From JAWOJF01 sp046481785 (lineage in GTDB: Bacteria > Bacteroidota > Ignavibacteria > Ignavibacteriales > Ignavibacteriaceae): DNA of 21,734 nt. Position 1 is the stretch's first letter; each line of letters opens with the position of its first letter. Under the pieces are notes generated by a model. The model had not been told where the DNA came from. It saw only the letters and a program-made list of their open reading frames with translations, and did no database searches. The stretch covers positions 1-21,734 of the forward strand of contig JAWOJF010000070.1 of assembly GCA_046481785.1 (NCBI GenBank). Reading direction: 5' to 3'. Shown here one piece after another: positions 7,873 to 15,804 of the stretch. Both the position numbers and the translations under genes were made by a program.

Positions 7873-9215
7873 ATAAGAAAAATTTATATTTTCTTTTAGC
7901 ACTGCTTTTGTTTTTAAATAATGGTTTTGCTCAAAGAATCTTATCGCTTGAAGAAAGTAAACAACTGGCATTACAAAATAATGCGAAAAGCAAAAACAGC
8001 AGACTTGAAACTGAGGCTTCACACCAGGTAAAAAAATCAGCCTTCACTAATTATTTCCCTAATATCAGCGCTGGCGGGTTAATGTTTGAGGCTCAGGACA
8101 ATTTAATGGAAATGGAGACACCGGGGGGTAACCTTCCTGTTTATGATGGTAATCCTGCAAATCTTAAAAATGCGACTCAGTATGCTTATTTTCCCAGTTC
8201 AACAACGGGACTGCTGAAAAACGGAACTGTGGGATTTGTAAATGTAATCCAGCCTGTATTTGCAGGAGGCAGAATCCTTAACGGAAATAAGCTCGCTTCG
8301 CTTGGAGAAGAGGTATCAGAGTACAGGGAAAAGCTTACTAGTGATGAGATACTTCTAAAAACTGAAGAACAATACTGGCAGATAATTTCGCTTGAAGAAA
8401 AACAAAGAACTATTAAAGAGTATGAAAATTTATTAAACAATCTGCTCTCCCGGGTTAATGATGCATTTAGTTCCGGTATTGTGATGAAAAATGATGTATT
8501 AAAAGTTAAGTTAAAATTGAGCGAACTAATGCTTAACAAATCAAAATTAGAAAACGGGAGGAAACTGGCAGCAATGGCATTTTGCCAGTATATAGGAATA
8601 CCTTACGATTCTTCTTTAGTATTAAATGAGGAACTTAAAATAACCTATTTGCCTTCTGATTATTATATGAATATGAATGAAGCTCTGAAACTTAGAACAG
8701 AGTATTTCCTTCTTGAAAAATCGCTGAAAGCTGAGGAACTTAAAACCAAAATAAAATTTGGCTAATACCTTCCGCAGGCAGGGATTGGTGTTAGCGGTAT
8801 GTACATGAAGTTCGATGGCGGAGAGGACAGAACTGTCGGGATGCTTTATGGTACTGTATCTGTACCAATATCCGGCTGGTGGGGCGGTTCTCATGAGCTG
8901 CAGGAAAGACGCATCCGGGAAGAAATTACTAAAAATAATTTTAAAGATAATTCGGAATTACTACTTCTGCAGATAGAAAAGGCATGGCAGGATTTAAATG
9001 ATGCATATCAGCAATACTTATTAAGCGGGGAATCCAAATTACAGGCTGAAGAAAATTTTAAGGTTAATGATGATAGCTATAAAAACGGAATAACCGGTGT
9101 ATCCGATTTGCTGGAAGCACAGGCATTGTTACAGCAATCCCGTGATCAATTAACTGAAGCAAGAGCTAATTATTTAATAAAAGCAACAACTTATCTGAAA
9201 GTTACGGGGAGATAG
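7869..9215 (+). pseudogene. TolC-family outer-membrane channel interrupted by an in-frame stop
   Basis: This would be the outer-membrane exit duct of the tripartite pump. It begins with a signal peptide (residues 1-22, ending GFAQ), then ILSLEESKQLALQNN and the long coiled-coil helices typical of TolC. Translation stops at TAA 8763-8765 after 298 residues (KIKFG). The same frame continues without a gap into YLPQAGIGVSGMYM and on through GITGVSDLLEAQALLQQSR to a TAG at 9213-9215. Without the TAA the protein would be 448 residues plus one, the normal TolC length. The break falls at the start of the second repeat's beta-barrel strand. ATG codons at 8799 and 8808 could in principle restart translation, but without an obvious Shine-Dalgarno. 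It may be a real nonsense mutation, a base error, or readthrough; I favour a recent mutation or error because the downstream part is intact. Confidence 0.85.
8763..8765 (+). other. In-frame TAA inside the TolC-like gene
   Basis: The codon follows AAA TTT GGC and precedes TAC CTT CCG. Reading frame is unchanged on both sides, since 8799 minus 8766 is a multiple of three. The usual family sequence at this place is one residue between Gly and YLPQ, so a single-base change (for example GAA or AAA to TAA) explains it. Confidence 0.85.
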
Positions 9216-9258
9216 GCTTATCGGGTAATAATGCTGTCTAAATTATTCTATCAAAGCG

Positions 9259-9277
9259 TTAATCCCTGTGGGGTTGA
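9259..9277. repeat. Short hairpin unit 1
   Basis: AATCCC (9261-9266) pairs with GGGGTT (9270-9275) around loop TGT, extended by two more pairs including G-T wobbles. It shares its layout with the units at 9356, 9410 and 12790. Confidence 0.5.
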
Positions 9278-9355
9278 AAAAATGAAAGAATACAAAAGCG
9301 TATACCATAAACAGGCATCTGTATGTTAAGGTATAATATCATATTGTTGTTTTAA

Positions 9356-9369
9356 GTCCCGTCAGGAAC
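9356..9369. repeat. Short hairpin unit 2
   Basis: GTCCC (9356-9360) and GGAAC (9365-9369) form an inverted repeat with one mismatch, in the context AAGTCCC...GGAACG. It is followed by the palindromic ATGTTTATAGACAT at 9373-9386. Confidence 0.5.
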
Positions 9370-9409
9370 GTTATGTTTATAGACATAGGTAATCTCAAAA
9401 AAAATTCAA

Positions 9410-9422
9410 GTTCCATAGGAAC
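9410..9422. repeat. Short hairpin unit 3
   Basis: GTTCC (9410-9414) and GGAAC (9418-9422) are perfect inverted arms with loop ATA, in the context AAGTTCC...GGAACGAA. This is the cleanest member of the set. Confidence 0.55.
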
Positions 9423-9538
9423 GAAACAATATTAATGTTTTGTACAAATGTGGAGTTAGCTGTCATTTCTTTAGCTATCAGAGAAAATAATCCAAGTTTG
9501 TGTATTTTTTGTTAAATTATGATTTAGTTGATGGTTTT

Positions 9539-9582
9539 ATATGACTTAACAGGGATTTAAGTCCAGACCCTGCCTGTCATAT
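9539..9582. promoter_or_regulatory. Bipartite inverted repeat ahead of the SGNH esterase gene
   Basis: Outer arms ATATGAC (9539-9545) and GTCATAT (9576-9582) and inner arms CAGGG (9550-9554) and CCCTG (9568-9572) are all perfect. They are separated by a 4/3-nt internal loop and a 13-nt apical loop, giving 12 base pairs in total. The structure ends 46 bp before the start codon at 9629. It could be a regulator-binding site or an RNA hairpin in the leader. No T-run follows, so it is not a standard terminator. Confidence 0.5.
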
Positions 9583-9628
9583 TATTTGTAAAGTAATTAG
9601 TCTTTATCATTAAAAATTAAAAGCAGCC

Positions 9629-11599
9629 ATGAATCATAAATCTTTATCAGTAAGTATTATAACCATTTTCCTCATTCAAGTATTCACGGTTCCTCTTTCC
9701 AGCCAGGTAAAACTTCCCAGGCTTATAAGTGATGGTATGGTATTACAAAGAGATACCAAGGTGAATATCTGGGGATGGGCGTTGCCGGATGAAAAAGTAA
9801 AGATTAGTTTTCTTGATTCTGTATATTCAACAGCAGCGGACAAAAATGGTAAATGGCATATCCATATGTCGGATTTAAAAGCCGGTGGTCCATATGAGAT
9901 GGAAATTGAGGGAAGTAACACTATTACAATAAAAGATATTTTAGTAGGTGATGTTTGGGTAGCGTCAGGACAATCGCAGATGGATATAAACATGGAAAGG
10001 GTAAGCCCGCTTTACCAGGAGGAAATTAAAAAAGCCGGCAATAGTAATCTCCGGTATTTTTCAGTTCCGGTTAACTTTAATTTTATAGCACTCGATGAAG
10101 ATTTGCAATCCGGTAAATGGGAGGCCATCAGCCGGGATAATATTCTTAGCGTATCAGCTATTTCATATTTTTTTGCTGATGAGTTATATAATAAGTATAA
10201 TGTACCCGTAGGTATGATAAGGGCCAGCCTGGGTGGTTCGCCTGCTGAAGCATGGCTGAGTGAAGATGCACTAAAAGAATTCCCGGTTCATTTTAAAGAA
10301 ATGCAGATGTATAAGAATGCCGGTTTTATTGACAGTATTAAAAGCGCTGATTCTAAACGGATTAATGAATGGTACTCCCGGCTGAACCGGACTGATGAAG
10401 GATATAATTCTCAACTGCCATATTTTAAACCTGAAGTTAATACCGCTGATTGGACTGAGATGGAGGTACCCGGCTATTGGACTGATACTGATTTAGGTGA
10501 TATGAATGGAGTGGTATGGTTTAGGAAAATTTTTGATATACCTGCAGAAAAAGCGGGGCTTCCGGCTAAGCTGCTTCTTGGAACAATAGTAGACTCAGAT
10601 TCTGCCTTTGTAAATGGTGTCTATGTCGGGTCAACCGGTTATCAGTATCCCCCCCGGAGATATAAAATACCGTCTGGTCTTCTTAAGGATGGAGAAAATG
10701 TAATTGTTATAAGGGTTATAAGTAATAGCGGCATTGGCAGTTTTGTGCCGGAAAAACCTTATGAAATAGTTTTTGATGATATTACTGTTGATTTAAAAGG
10801 CAAATGGTTCTCCAAACTGGGTACAAAGATGGAGCCCCTGCAAGGGGAGACATTTATCCGGTGGAAACCGGGCGGTTTGTTTAACGGAATGATTGCTCCG
10901 CTTTCTGATTATTCTATAAAGGGTGTTATCTGGTACCAGGGTGAATCAAATGCTGACAGATTTGTGGAATACAGAAGTTTATTCCCGGCTGTAATTAATA
11001 ATTGGAGGGAAAAATGGGGAGAGGGAGATTTCCCTTTCTTATTTGTTCAGCTTCATAATTTTCTTGAAAGCTATGATTATCCCTCTGAAGGTACCTGGGC
11101 TTATGCAAGAGAAGCACAAACTGAAGCATTAAAATTACCTAACACCGGTATGGCCGTAGCAATTGACCTTGGTGAGTGGAATGATATTCATCCTTTAAAC
11201 AAAAAGGATGTTGCCAAAAGATTGGTGCTTGCCGCACGCAAGGTTGCTTACAATGAAAATGATGTCGTTTATTCCGGCCCTGTGTATCAGTCGATGGAAA
11301 TTTCGGAGAACAGCATAGTTTTATCATTTTCAAATACTGGTTCCGGGCTGACCGTAAGGGGAGAAGGTGAACTTAAACATTTTGCAATAGCCGGTGAAGA
11401 TAAAAAGTTTATTTGGGCTAACGCCAAAATAAATGGTAATAAAGTTATAGTGTGGAATGATAAAGTTACAGACCCTGTTTCTGTAAGATATGCCTGGGCT
11501 AATAATCCTGAAGGAGCTAATCTGTATAACAAAGAAGGGCTTCCGGCTGTACCATTCAGAACTGACGACTGGCCACGGGAGGTTAATCCGGAGCAGTAA
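9629..11599 (+). CDS. Sialate O-acetylesterase/CE20-like SGNH carbohydrate esterase
   Basis: This is a secreted or periplasmic deacetylase acting on acetylated sugars; related enzymes remove acetyl groups from sialic acids or xylan. Residues 1-26 are a signal peptide (ending PLSSQ). A small N-terminal beta domain begins LISDGMVLQRDTKVNIWGWA, which is typical of the family. The catalytic SASA domain shows GQSQMD (nucleophile Ser116), the block VIWYQGESNA (432-442) and the catalytic DIHP (Asp519, His521). A jelly-roll insert at about 262-365 (WTEMEVPGYW, VVWFRKIFDIP, DSDSAFVNGVYVG) resembles the beta-galactosidase sugar-binding fold found inside CE20 enzymes. Length 656 fits that class. It lacks a T9SS tail, unlike the CE15 protein. 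It stands in its own transcription unit behind a hairpin. The family is secure; a xylan rather than sialic acid substrate is inferred from the CE15 gene nearby. Confidence 0.9.
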   Translation: MNHKSLSVSIITIFLIQVFTVPLSSQVKLPRLISDGMVLQRDTKVNIWGWALPDEKVKISFLDSVYSTAADKNGKWHIHMSDLKAGGPYEMEIEGSNTITIKDILVGDVWVASGQSQMDINMERVSPLYQEEIKKAGNSNLRYFSVPVNFNFIALDEDLQSGKWEAISRDNILSVSAISYFFADELYNKYNVPVGMIRASLGGSPAEAWLSEDALKEFPVHFKEMQMYKNAGFIDSIKSADSKRINEWYSRLNRTDEGYNSQLPYFKPEVNTADWTEMEVPGYWTDTDLGDMNGVVWFRKIFDIPAEKAGLPAKLLLGTIVDSDSAFVNGVYVGSTGYQYPPRRYKIPSGLLKDGENVIVIRVISNSGIGSFVPEKPYEIVFDDITVDLKGKWFSKLGTKMEPLQGETFIRWKPGGLFNGMIAPLSDYSIKGVIWYQGESNADRFVEYRSLFPAVINNWREKWGEGDFPFLFVQLHNFLESYDYPSEGTWAYAREAQTEALKLPNTGMAVAIDLGEWNDIHPLNKKDVAKRLVLAARKVAYNENDVVYSGPVYQSMEISENSIVLSFSNTGSGLTVRGEGELKHFAIAGEDKKFIWANAKINGNKVIVWNDKVTDPVSVRYAWANNPEGANLYNKEGLPAVPFRTDDWPREVNPEQ

Positions 11600-11654
11600 T
11601 AGTTAACTGGTTTACTAAATACATTGAATAAAACAATCGAATTGCGAGGTTAAA

Positions 11655-12737
11655 ATGCAAATCGGGATTGTGGGCCTGCCTTTTAGCGGGAAATCTACTC
11701 TGTTTCAAACAATTACCAAAACTTTGCTCCAGCCAGAATCTTTTGGTAAATCAGAATCTCATAAAGCTGTTATAAAAGTGCCTGACCAGAGACTGGATAA
11801 GCTTATCGAAATTTTCCATCCTCAAAAACATAATTATGCTTCGATTGAAATTGTGGATATTATAGGACTCCAAAAAGGGGATTCCGGTTCTGCCCAGTTT
11901 ACAAGCGGCTTTCTTAACATGGTTAAAACCAACGATGCTCTTGTTCAGGTAGTAAGGTTATTTGAAAATGATCTTGTTCCCCATCCTGAAGATTCCATAA
12001 ATATGATAAGAGATATTAATACTTTTGAAACAGAATTTATTCTTGGTGATATGGCCATCGTTGAAAAAAGGATTGAGAATGTAAAAAAGCAGATACTTAA
12101 AATCCATGAGGATCATCTTAAAAGAGAGCTGGCTGTCCTTGAGAAATGCCTTGAACACCTCCAAAATGAAAAACCCTTGCGCGAATATCAATTCGCAAAG
12201 GAGGAATACCAGATACTTAAAACTTATCAGCTCCTTTCAATCAAGCCTATGCTTATTGCGCTTAATCTGGATGAATCACAAATAAATGATACTGAAATGT
12301 ATCTTAATGAATTCGTAAAGAAAAAATCAGGGCACAATACAAAAGTGCTTACCTTTTTTGGGAAAATAGAAATGGAAATGAGTGAGCTTCCGAATGAAGA
12401 AGCGAAAGTATTTATGCAGGAATTTGGAATAAAAGAATCTGCTTTAGACAGCCTGATCCGTGAGTCGTATGATCTGTTAGGACTGCAGTCATTTTTTACA
12501 GTAGGCGAGGACGAATGCAGGGTATGGACAATAAAAAAGGGGAGCACTGCACAGGAAGCTTCCGGAACAATTCATTCCGACTTTTATAATAAATTCATCC
12601 GGGCAGAAGTTGTTCACTATGATGATTTTATTACTGCAGGTTCCTTTGCTAAAGCCAAAGAGACTGGTGTGTGGCGCCTTGAAGGGAAAGAGTATTTGGT
12701 TAAAGACGGTGATATTATTTCGGTAAGGCACAGCTAA
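11655..12737 (+). CDS. YchF/OLA1-type P-loop NTPase (divergent paralogue)
   Basis: This is a cytosolic Obg-related nucleotide hydrolase; the family binds ribosomes and, unusually, prefers ATP. The P-loop is GLPFSGKST (7-15), the G3 motif DIIGLQKGDSGSAQF (68-82), and RDINTFETEFILGDMAIVEKR (119-139) matches the YchF signature. NLDE (204-207) stands where NKxD would be. The C-terminal TGS-like/DUF933 domain (277-360) is well conserved (FFTVGEDECRVWTIKKGSTA, RAEVVHYDDFI, WRLEGKEYLVKDGDI). Length 360 equals the family norm. It differs from canonical YchF, which reads GLPNVGKST and DIAGL and has FcTIePN in switch I, so it is probably a second, divergent paralogue. GCGAGG upstream of ATG supports the start. 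It has no clear operon partner. Confidence 0.9.
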   Translation: MQIGIVGLPFSGKSTLFQTITKTLLQPESFGKSESHKAVIKVPDQRLDKLIEIFHPQKHNYASIEIVDIIGLQKGDSGSAQFTSGFLNMVKTNDALVQVVRLFENDLVPHPEDSINMIRDINTFETEFILGDMAIVEKRIENVKKQILKIHEDHLKRELAVLEKCLEHLQNEKPLREYQFAKEEYQILKTYQLLSIKPMLIALNLDESQINDTEMYLNEFVKKKSGHNTKVLTFFGKIEMEMSELPNEEAKVFMQEFGIKESALDSLIRESYDLLGLQSFFTVGEDECRVWTIKKGSTAQEASGTIHSDFYNKFIRAEVVHYDDFITAGSFAKAKETGVWRLEGKEYLVKDGDIISVRHS

Positions 12738-12761
12738 ATAGGCAGTTTAATTTTGATTAAG

Positions 12762-12782
12762 GTCAGGATATATTTTCCTGGC
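12762..12782. other. Hairpin just after the YchF-like gene
   Basis: GTCAGGA (12762-12768) pairs with TCCTGGC (12776-12782) through seven pairs including one wobble, with loop TATATTT. It starts 25 bp after the stop codon, where a terminator is expected, but the sequence that follows (AATTATAATCCC) has no T-run. It could be a weak terminator or an mRNA 3'-end stabilising stem. Confidence 0.4.
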
Positions 12783-12788
12783 AATTAT

Positions 12789-12802
12789 AATCCCTATGGA
12801 AT
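12789..12802. repeat. Short hairpin unit 4
   Basis: ATCCC (12790-12794) and GGAAT (12798-12802) form an inverted repeat with one mismatch and loop TAT. It belongs to the same type as the units at 9259, 9356 and 9410, here in another intergenic gap. Confidence 0.45.
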
Positions 12803-12933
12803 ATCAATCAAACTTCTCCTAAGGCTTATCTTCTTTTGTGATAAATTCTGAATATGATTACCGGCAGCCTGGGGAACTCTAACAAGATCCCGTCTGGTTG
12901 TCCCCTTTCAGCAAATAGTAAAACTAATTGTTT

Positions 12934-12942
12934 AGAAAGGAG
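12934..12942 (+). promoter_or_regulatory. Ribosome binding site deciding a TTG start
   Basis: AGAAAGGAG is a strong Shine-Dalgarno placed 7 bp before TTG at 12950. The only upstream ATG in frame (12854) has no such site. Confidence 0.6.
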
Positions 12943-12949
12943 TATCAGT

Positions 12950-13141
12950 TTGAACAAAAATTCCAGAGAGAACTGGTCTGTTGAAAAAGGAGATTACCTG
13001 AGGGAAGGAGATGAGCATTCTAAAAAACATGAAAGAATTGTTAAAAGAATACTGTTATTAAAGCGTATTACACTTGTATTAGTATATCTGGCAATGCTTT
13101 TCATTTTTTTAATAACTCTTCACCTTTTAGCAAAAATATAG
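12950..13141 (+). CDS. Small single-span membrane protein
   Basis: This is a 63-residue protein of unknown function, taking TTG at 12950 as the start because of the Shine-Dalgarno at 12934-12942. An ATG at 12854 would add 32 residues of low-complexity, non-domain sequence and is less likely. The first 40 residues are hydrophilic and charged (NWSVEKGDYLREGDEHSKKHERIVKR). A single hydrophobic helix at the C-terminus (ITLVLVYLAMLFIFLITLHLL) follows. The positive residues just before it predict a cytosolic N-terminus and a tail-anchored topology. I do not recognise a family. The neighbour 154 bp downstream is a truncated gene, so operon context adds nothing. Confidence 0.6.
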   Translation: MNKNSRENWSVEKGDYLREGDEHSKKHERIVKRILLLKRITLVLVYLAMLFIFLITLHLLAKI

Positions 13142-13295
13142 TGAAGTTAAATTTATCCATTATTATTTTACCTGCTTAATTCATACCTGACATTATTTTA
13201 CAATTCATTACACCAATCTGACATATTACTACCTATTAATTTTTATTTTTATCGTCAGAAAATCATCTGTATTAAAAACTTAATGGGGAATAAAA

Positions 13296-13547
13296 ATGTT
13301 ATTTAAGAGGGTTAAGACAGAAACCGTACTATTAATAATTGCCGGTTGTATATTGTCTTGTGGTCTTATGCTTGTTAGGCCTAACGAAAATAACAAAACA
13401 AAAAAGAGTGAAAAGAAAAGTAATTCAGGCTACTATATATTCAACGGGACCGTAATTGATCTATCATGGCCGGAAATAAATAAAGCAGCAGAGGTTAACA
13501 CATTTGTTCTTTTACCCGTTGGGGTTGTTGAATACGGATCCAAATGA
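13296..13547 (+). pseudogene. Truncated creatininase-family N-terminus with membrane anchor
   Basis: Only 83 residues remain. An N-terminal hydrophobic segment (TVLLIIAGCILSCG, with Cys22 as a possible lipidation site) is followed by a lysine-rich linker. Then GTVIDLSWPEINKAAEVNTFVLLPVGVVE (51-79) matches the start of creatinine amidohydrolase-family proteins, where the text continues E-H-G-P-H-L with the metal ligands. Here it becomes YGSK and a TGA. The following 80 bp contain no continuation in any frame that I can recognise, and the gene on the other strand begins at 13627. The metal-binding and catalytic parts are therefore missing and the product cannot be an active creatininase. GGGGA before the ATG shows that the start is still intact. 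Confidence 0.7.
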
Positions 13548-13626
13548 ACCCCGGAGAGAATACGAATCACGAAGAGAATACCTATCTTATTTACCTTTGT
13601 TTAATATTATTAATCTTATAACGGGA

Positions 13627-14658
13627 TCAATTCCCAAATTGTATACCTGCTAAAAGATGCCAGCCTGAGAAACTGTATTTATTATCATAAAGATCCTCTT
13701 TAAGATATCCTGCCTTAATATATAATTCAGTCAGATCACTAAGATCATATCCAAGCTTTACATAAACCCGGTTTTCAAGGTTCATGGGAACATAAAGAGG
13801 AGTTATCCCTTCTGAATAATTCTCTTTTACCTTTAAATTTCTTTTATAATAATCAATTAATAAAAAAATTGAAAAATCTTCAAGAAAAATTGTCCCTGAA
13901 ACTAACCGGAACAGTTGTTCGTATGAGAATGCCTGTGTAAAATCAGAATTATGGATAAAAAAATTGTAATCAAAATTAAAAATAAAATCCTGCAGATAAT
14001 TTAAGCTTAATTGCGGGCCCCACCTGTAGCCGGAGTTAAGAATTTCGATCCTGCTTTCTGTGTCGGGGCTGAATTCATTTTCAATATCGAAATATTCAAT
14101 ATATAACCCATAACCTAACCGCAGCATTCCGGGCAGAGTGCTTAAAGCTCTAACTTCAGTAAAAAGAATATCATAATGCTGGCTTGCATCAAAATCTACT
14201 TTCTGGTAGGCATAACCTATATTTAATGTAAGCGGTGTATTATCAACAAAATACCATTCAGTTTCACCCGTCAGGAAGAACATATCATAATTGTAATGGT
14301 CGGTATTGCCCCTATATATATTACGCTGCCTGGAAACGTTTAACCCCCACCCCAGCAGATCTTCCTTCTGTGAATAATTTGCTGCAACTTTACCTTTAAA
14401 TATATTCTGGGAATTATTACCGCCATAGATCTCCGGCCGGAGATTTAGCAGCAGGGAAGCATATCTGTTCTCCTCTTTATAAGCATACTTTGCTTCTCCG
14501 CTTAACCGGGTTAAGAGTCTCACAGAATTATCTGTATTGGTTTCTTTCGAATTAAAATACCCTGATTCTGCATATAGTTGATATTTAAATTGGGAATAGA
14601 CAGGTATAGACAGGGAAAGGATATTTAAAAGAATAAAAAAACATATAATGGAGTACAT
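13627..14658 (-). CDS. Outer-membrane beta-barrel protein of unknown function
   Basis: This is a 343-residue exported protein. It has a signal peptide (1-22, ending PVYSQ), then alternating aromatic and polar strands characteristic of a beta barrel: KYQLYAESGYF, WGLNVSRQRNIY, LTLNIGYAYQKVDF, LRLGYGLYIEYFDI, RVYVKLGYDL and the final strand GWHLLAGIQFGN. The last strand carries aromatic and hydrophobic residues as in barrel-assembly signals, though it ends in Asn. No catalytic motif is visible. It is the last gene of the kinase operon, 97 bp after the coiled-coil gene, so it may be a target of the sigma54 regulator or part of the same envelope function. The whole-barrel assignment is by composition and pattern, not by a named family. 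Confidence 0.7.
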   Translation of the reverse strand: MYSIICFFILLNILSLSIPVYSQFKYQLYAESGYFNSKETNTDNSVRLLTRLSGEAKYAYKEENRYASLLLNLRPEIYGGNNSQNIFKGKVAANYSQKEDLLGWGLNVSRQRNIYRGNTDHYNYDMFFLTGETEWYFVDNTPLTLNIGYAYQKVDFDASQHYDILFTEVRALSTLPGMLRLGYGLYIEYFDIENEFSPDTESRIEILNSGYRWGPQLSLNYLQDFIFNFDYNFFIHNSDFTQAFSYEQLFRLVSGTIFLEDFSIFLLIDYYKRNLKVKENYSEGITPLYVPMNLENRVYVKLGYDLSDLTELYIKAGYLKEDLYDNKYSFSGWHLLAGIQFGN

Positions 14659-14755
14659 CCGGTAAACCTGATTATTATAGTTTGGGTTCTGAAAAACAGT
14701 TTAGAATTGTAACCCCGGAATAAGAAACTTCTTTTACTTCTGAATTTTAACTTAT

Positions 14756-15802
14756 TCAGTTAACTGAATCAAGTTTATTTTTTAGTACCTCCTTATACTC
14801 CTGAAGATTCCTTTTTAATTCGGCCAGCAGATCTTTATAATCGTTTAAATCATAGTCTTTATTTTTATCCAGATTTATATCCCATTTAAGATTTGCACTT
14901 ATCGATTTATCAAATGCCAGTTGCGTTAAAAGTGAGTTGTAGGCATAAACTTTTGAATTTAATGCTGCAACAACTTCTTCGTCGCCGGTAAATACGTCAC
15001 CTCTTCCGGTGCCCGGCGTAACACTGCCCTCGGCTTCCGTGTTAGCTGAATATTTCCTTGAGCCCGGTCTTCCCTCAAATTCAATTTCTTTAAGAAATTT
15101 CTGTGTTTTTTTCTGAAGCAGCAGTATCTCACTTACTTCAGAATTTTTTTCATTTATGTCCGAAAGAATTGTATTAACCTCTTTCAAGGCATTCTGCAGG
15201 TATTCTGCATAAGCAGATTTACCCTTTTTATCTTTTAGTCTGTTTGTATCAAAGGTTAAAATTTTTGATGGGTTAAAAGAAAGATTCTGAATCCCCGGTT
15301 CAACCAGAAGTCTCTTTTCCGTATAAAACAATATATCAGCTTCAATATCTTTTGGATTTTTAGCGCCTGATACTTCCAGTTTTTTCAGTGAATCAATTTT
15401 TGAATTGTACAGCATGATTAATTGCCGGGCAAACTGGCTTCTTCTTTCAGTGAGTTCATTAATCCTTTCCTGGTGCTTATCAATACTGTTTGATATTGAT
15501 GCAGAAGAAGACATAAGCTGTACAACTATTTCATTATCCGGCTTCTTCTTATTCTTTTCGCTGTCAATCTGCTTCACCTTTTGTGTTAAAAGAATGTTTA
15601 ATGAATCCGTAAGGTGCTGCTCTTTCGTTATTTGAAGCTGAATATTTTCGAACCGCTTTTCTAATTCATCCGTACTTTGTGCAAAAACAGATGGGTACAT
15701 CATTATAAAGAGAATAAAAATAAAGCAGCCCGGGGAAGAAAAATTGAGCAGCATTTTTTTATTAGTAGTGATTGTTTTATTTCTTTCCATAATATTCAGC
15801 AT
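14756..15802 (-). CDS. Secreted coiled-coil protein of unknown function
   Basis: This is a 348-residue protein with a signal segment (about 18-42, ending YPSVFAQ), probably periplasmic. Residues 45-130 are heptad-rich (DELEKRFENIQLQITKEQ, SISNSIDKHQERINELTERR) and predict a long coiled coil. Further helical stretches at about 200-245 and 310-345 (YKDLLAELKRNLQEYKEVL) surround a short Gly/Thr-rich linker at about 255-275 (GSVTPGTGRGDVFTGDEE). M1 or M5 could be the start; M1 lies 2 bp after the response regulator stop, indicating translational coupling. I recognise no enzyme motif. It resembles accessory envelope proteins in outline only. Confidence 0.75.
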   Translation of the reverse strand: MLNIMERNKTITTNKKMLLNFSSPGCFIFILFIMMYPSVFAQSTDELEKRFENIQLQITKEQHLTDSLNILLTQKVKQIDSEKNKKKPDNEIVVQLMSSSASISNSIDKHQERINELTERRSQFARQLIMLYNSKIDSLKKLEVSGAKNPKDIEADILFYTEKRLLVEPGIQNLSFNPSKILTFDTNRLKDKKGKSAYAEYLQNALKEVNTILSDINEKNSEVSEILLLQKKTQKFLKEIEFEGRPGSRKYSANTEAEGSVTPGTGRGDVFTGDEEVVAALNSKVYAYNSLLTQLAFDKSISANLKWDINLDKNKDYDLNDYKDLLAELKRNLQEYKEVLKNKLDSVN

Positions 15803-15804
15803 TA

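Larger units (their letters stand above)
9216..9628. other. 413-bp spacer with hairpin repeats, no gene
   Basis: No supportable coding region is present. The left half holds three short hairpin units of related sequence (listed separately) and a wobble-paired palindrome ATGTTTATAGACAT at 9373-9386. The right half holds a longer bipartite hairpin at 9539-9582, just ahead of the esterase gene. No hairpin is followed by a clear T-run, so I cannot name a terminator for the efflux operon. Confidence 0.7.

Noticed and set aside
8799..9215. A separate 138-residue gene starting at ATG 8799
   Set aside because: It is the in-frame continuation of the TolC-like gene after the TAA, starts inside a conserved strand, and has no clear Shine-Dalgarno.
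9259..9422. CRISPR-like array
   Set aside because: The units are short imperfect hairpins with irregular spacing and different sequences; there are no cas genes.
9457..9477. TAGCT ... AGCTA inverted repeat
   Set aside because: Five AT-rich pairs around an 11-base loop are expected by chance in this composition.
12854..12949. Longer N-terminus of the small membrane protein from ATG 12854
   Set aside because: There is no ribosome site before this ATG, while AGAAAGGAG stands 7 bp before TTG 12950; the extra residues look like non-coding sequence.
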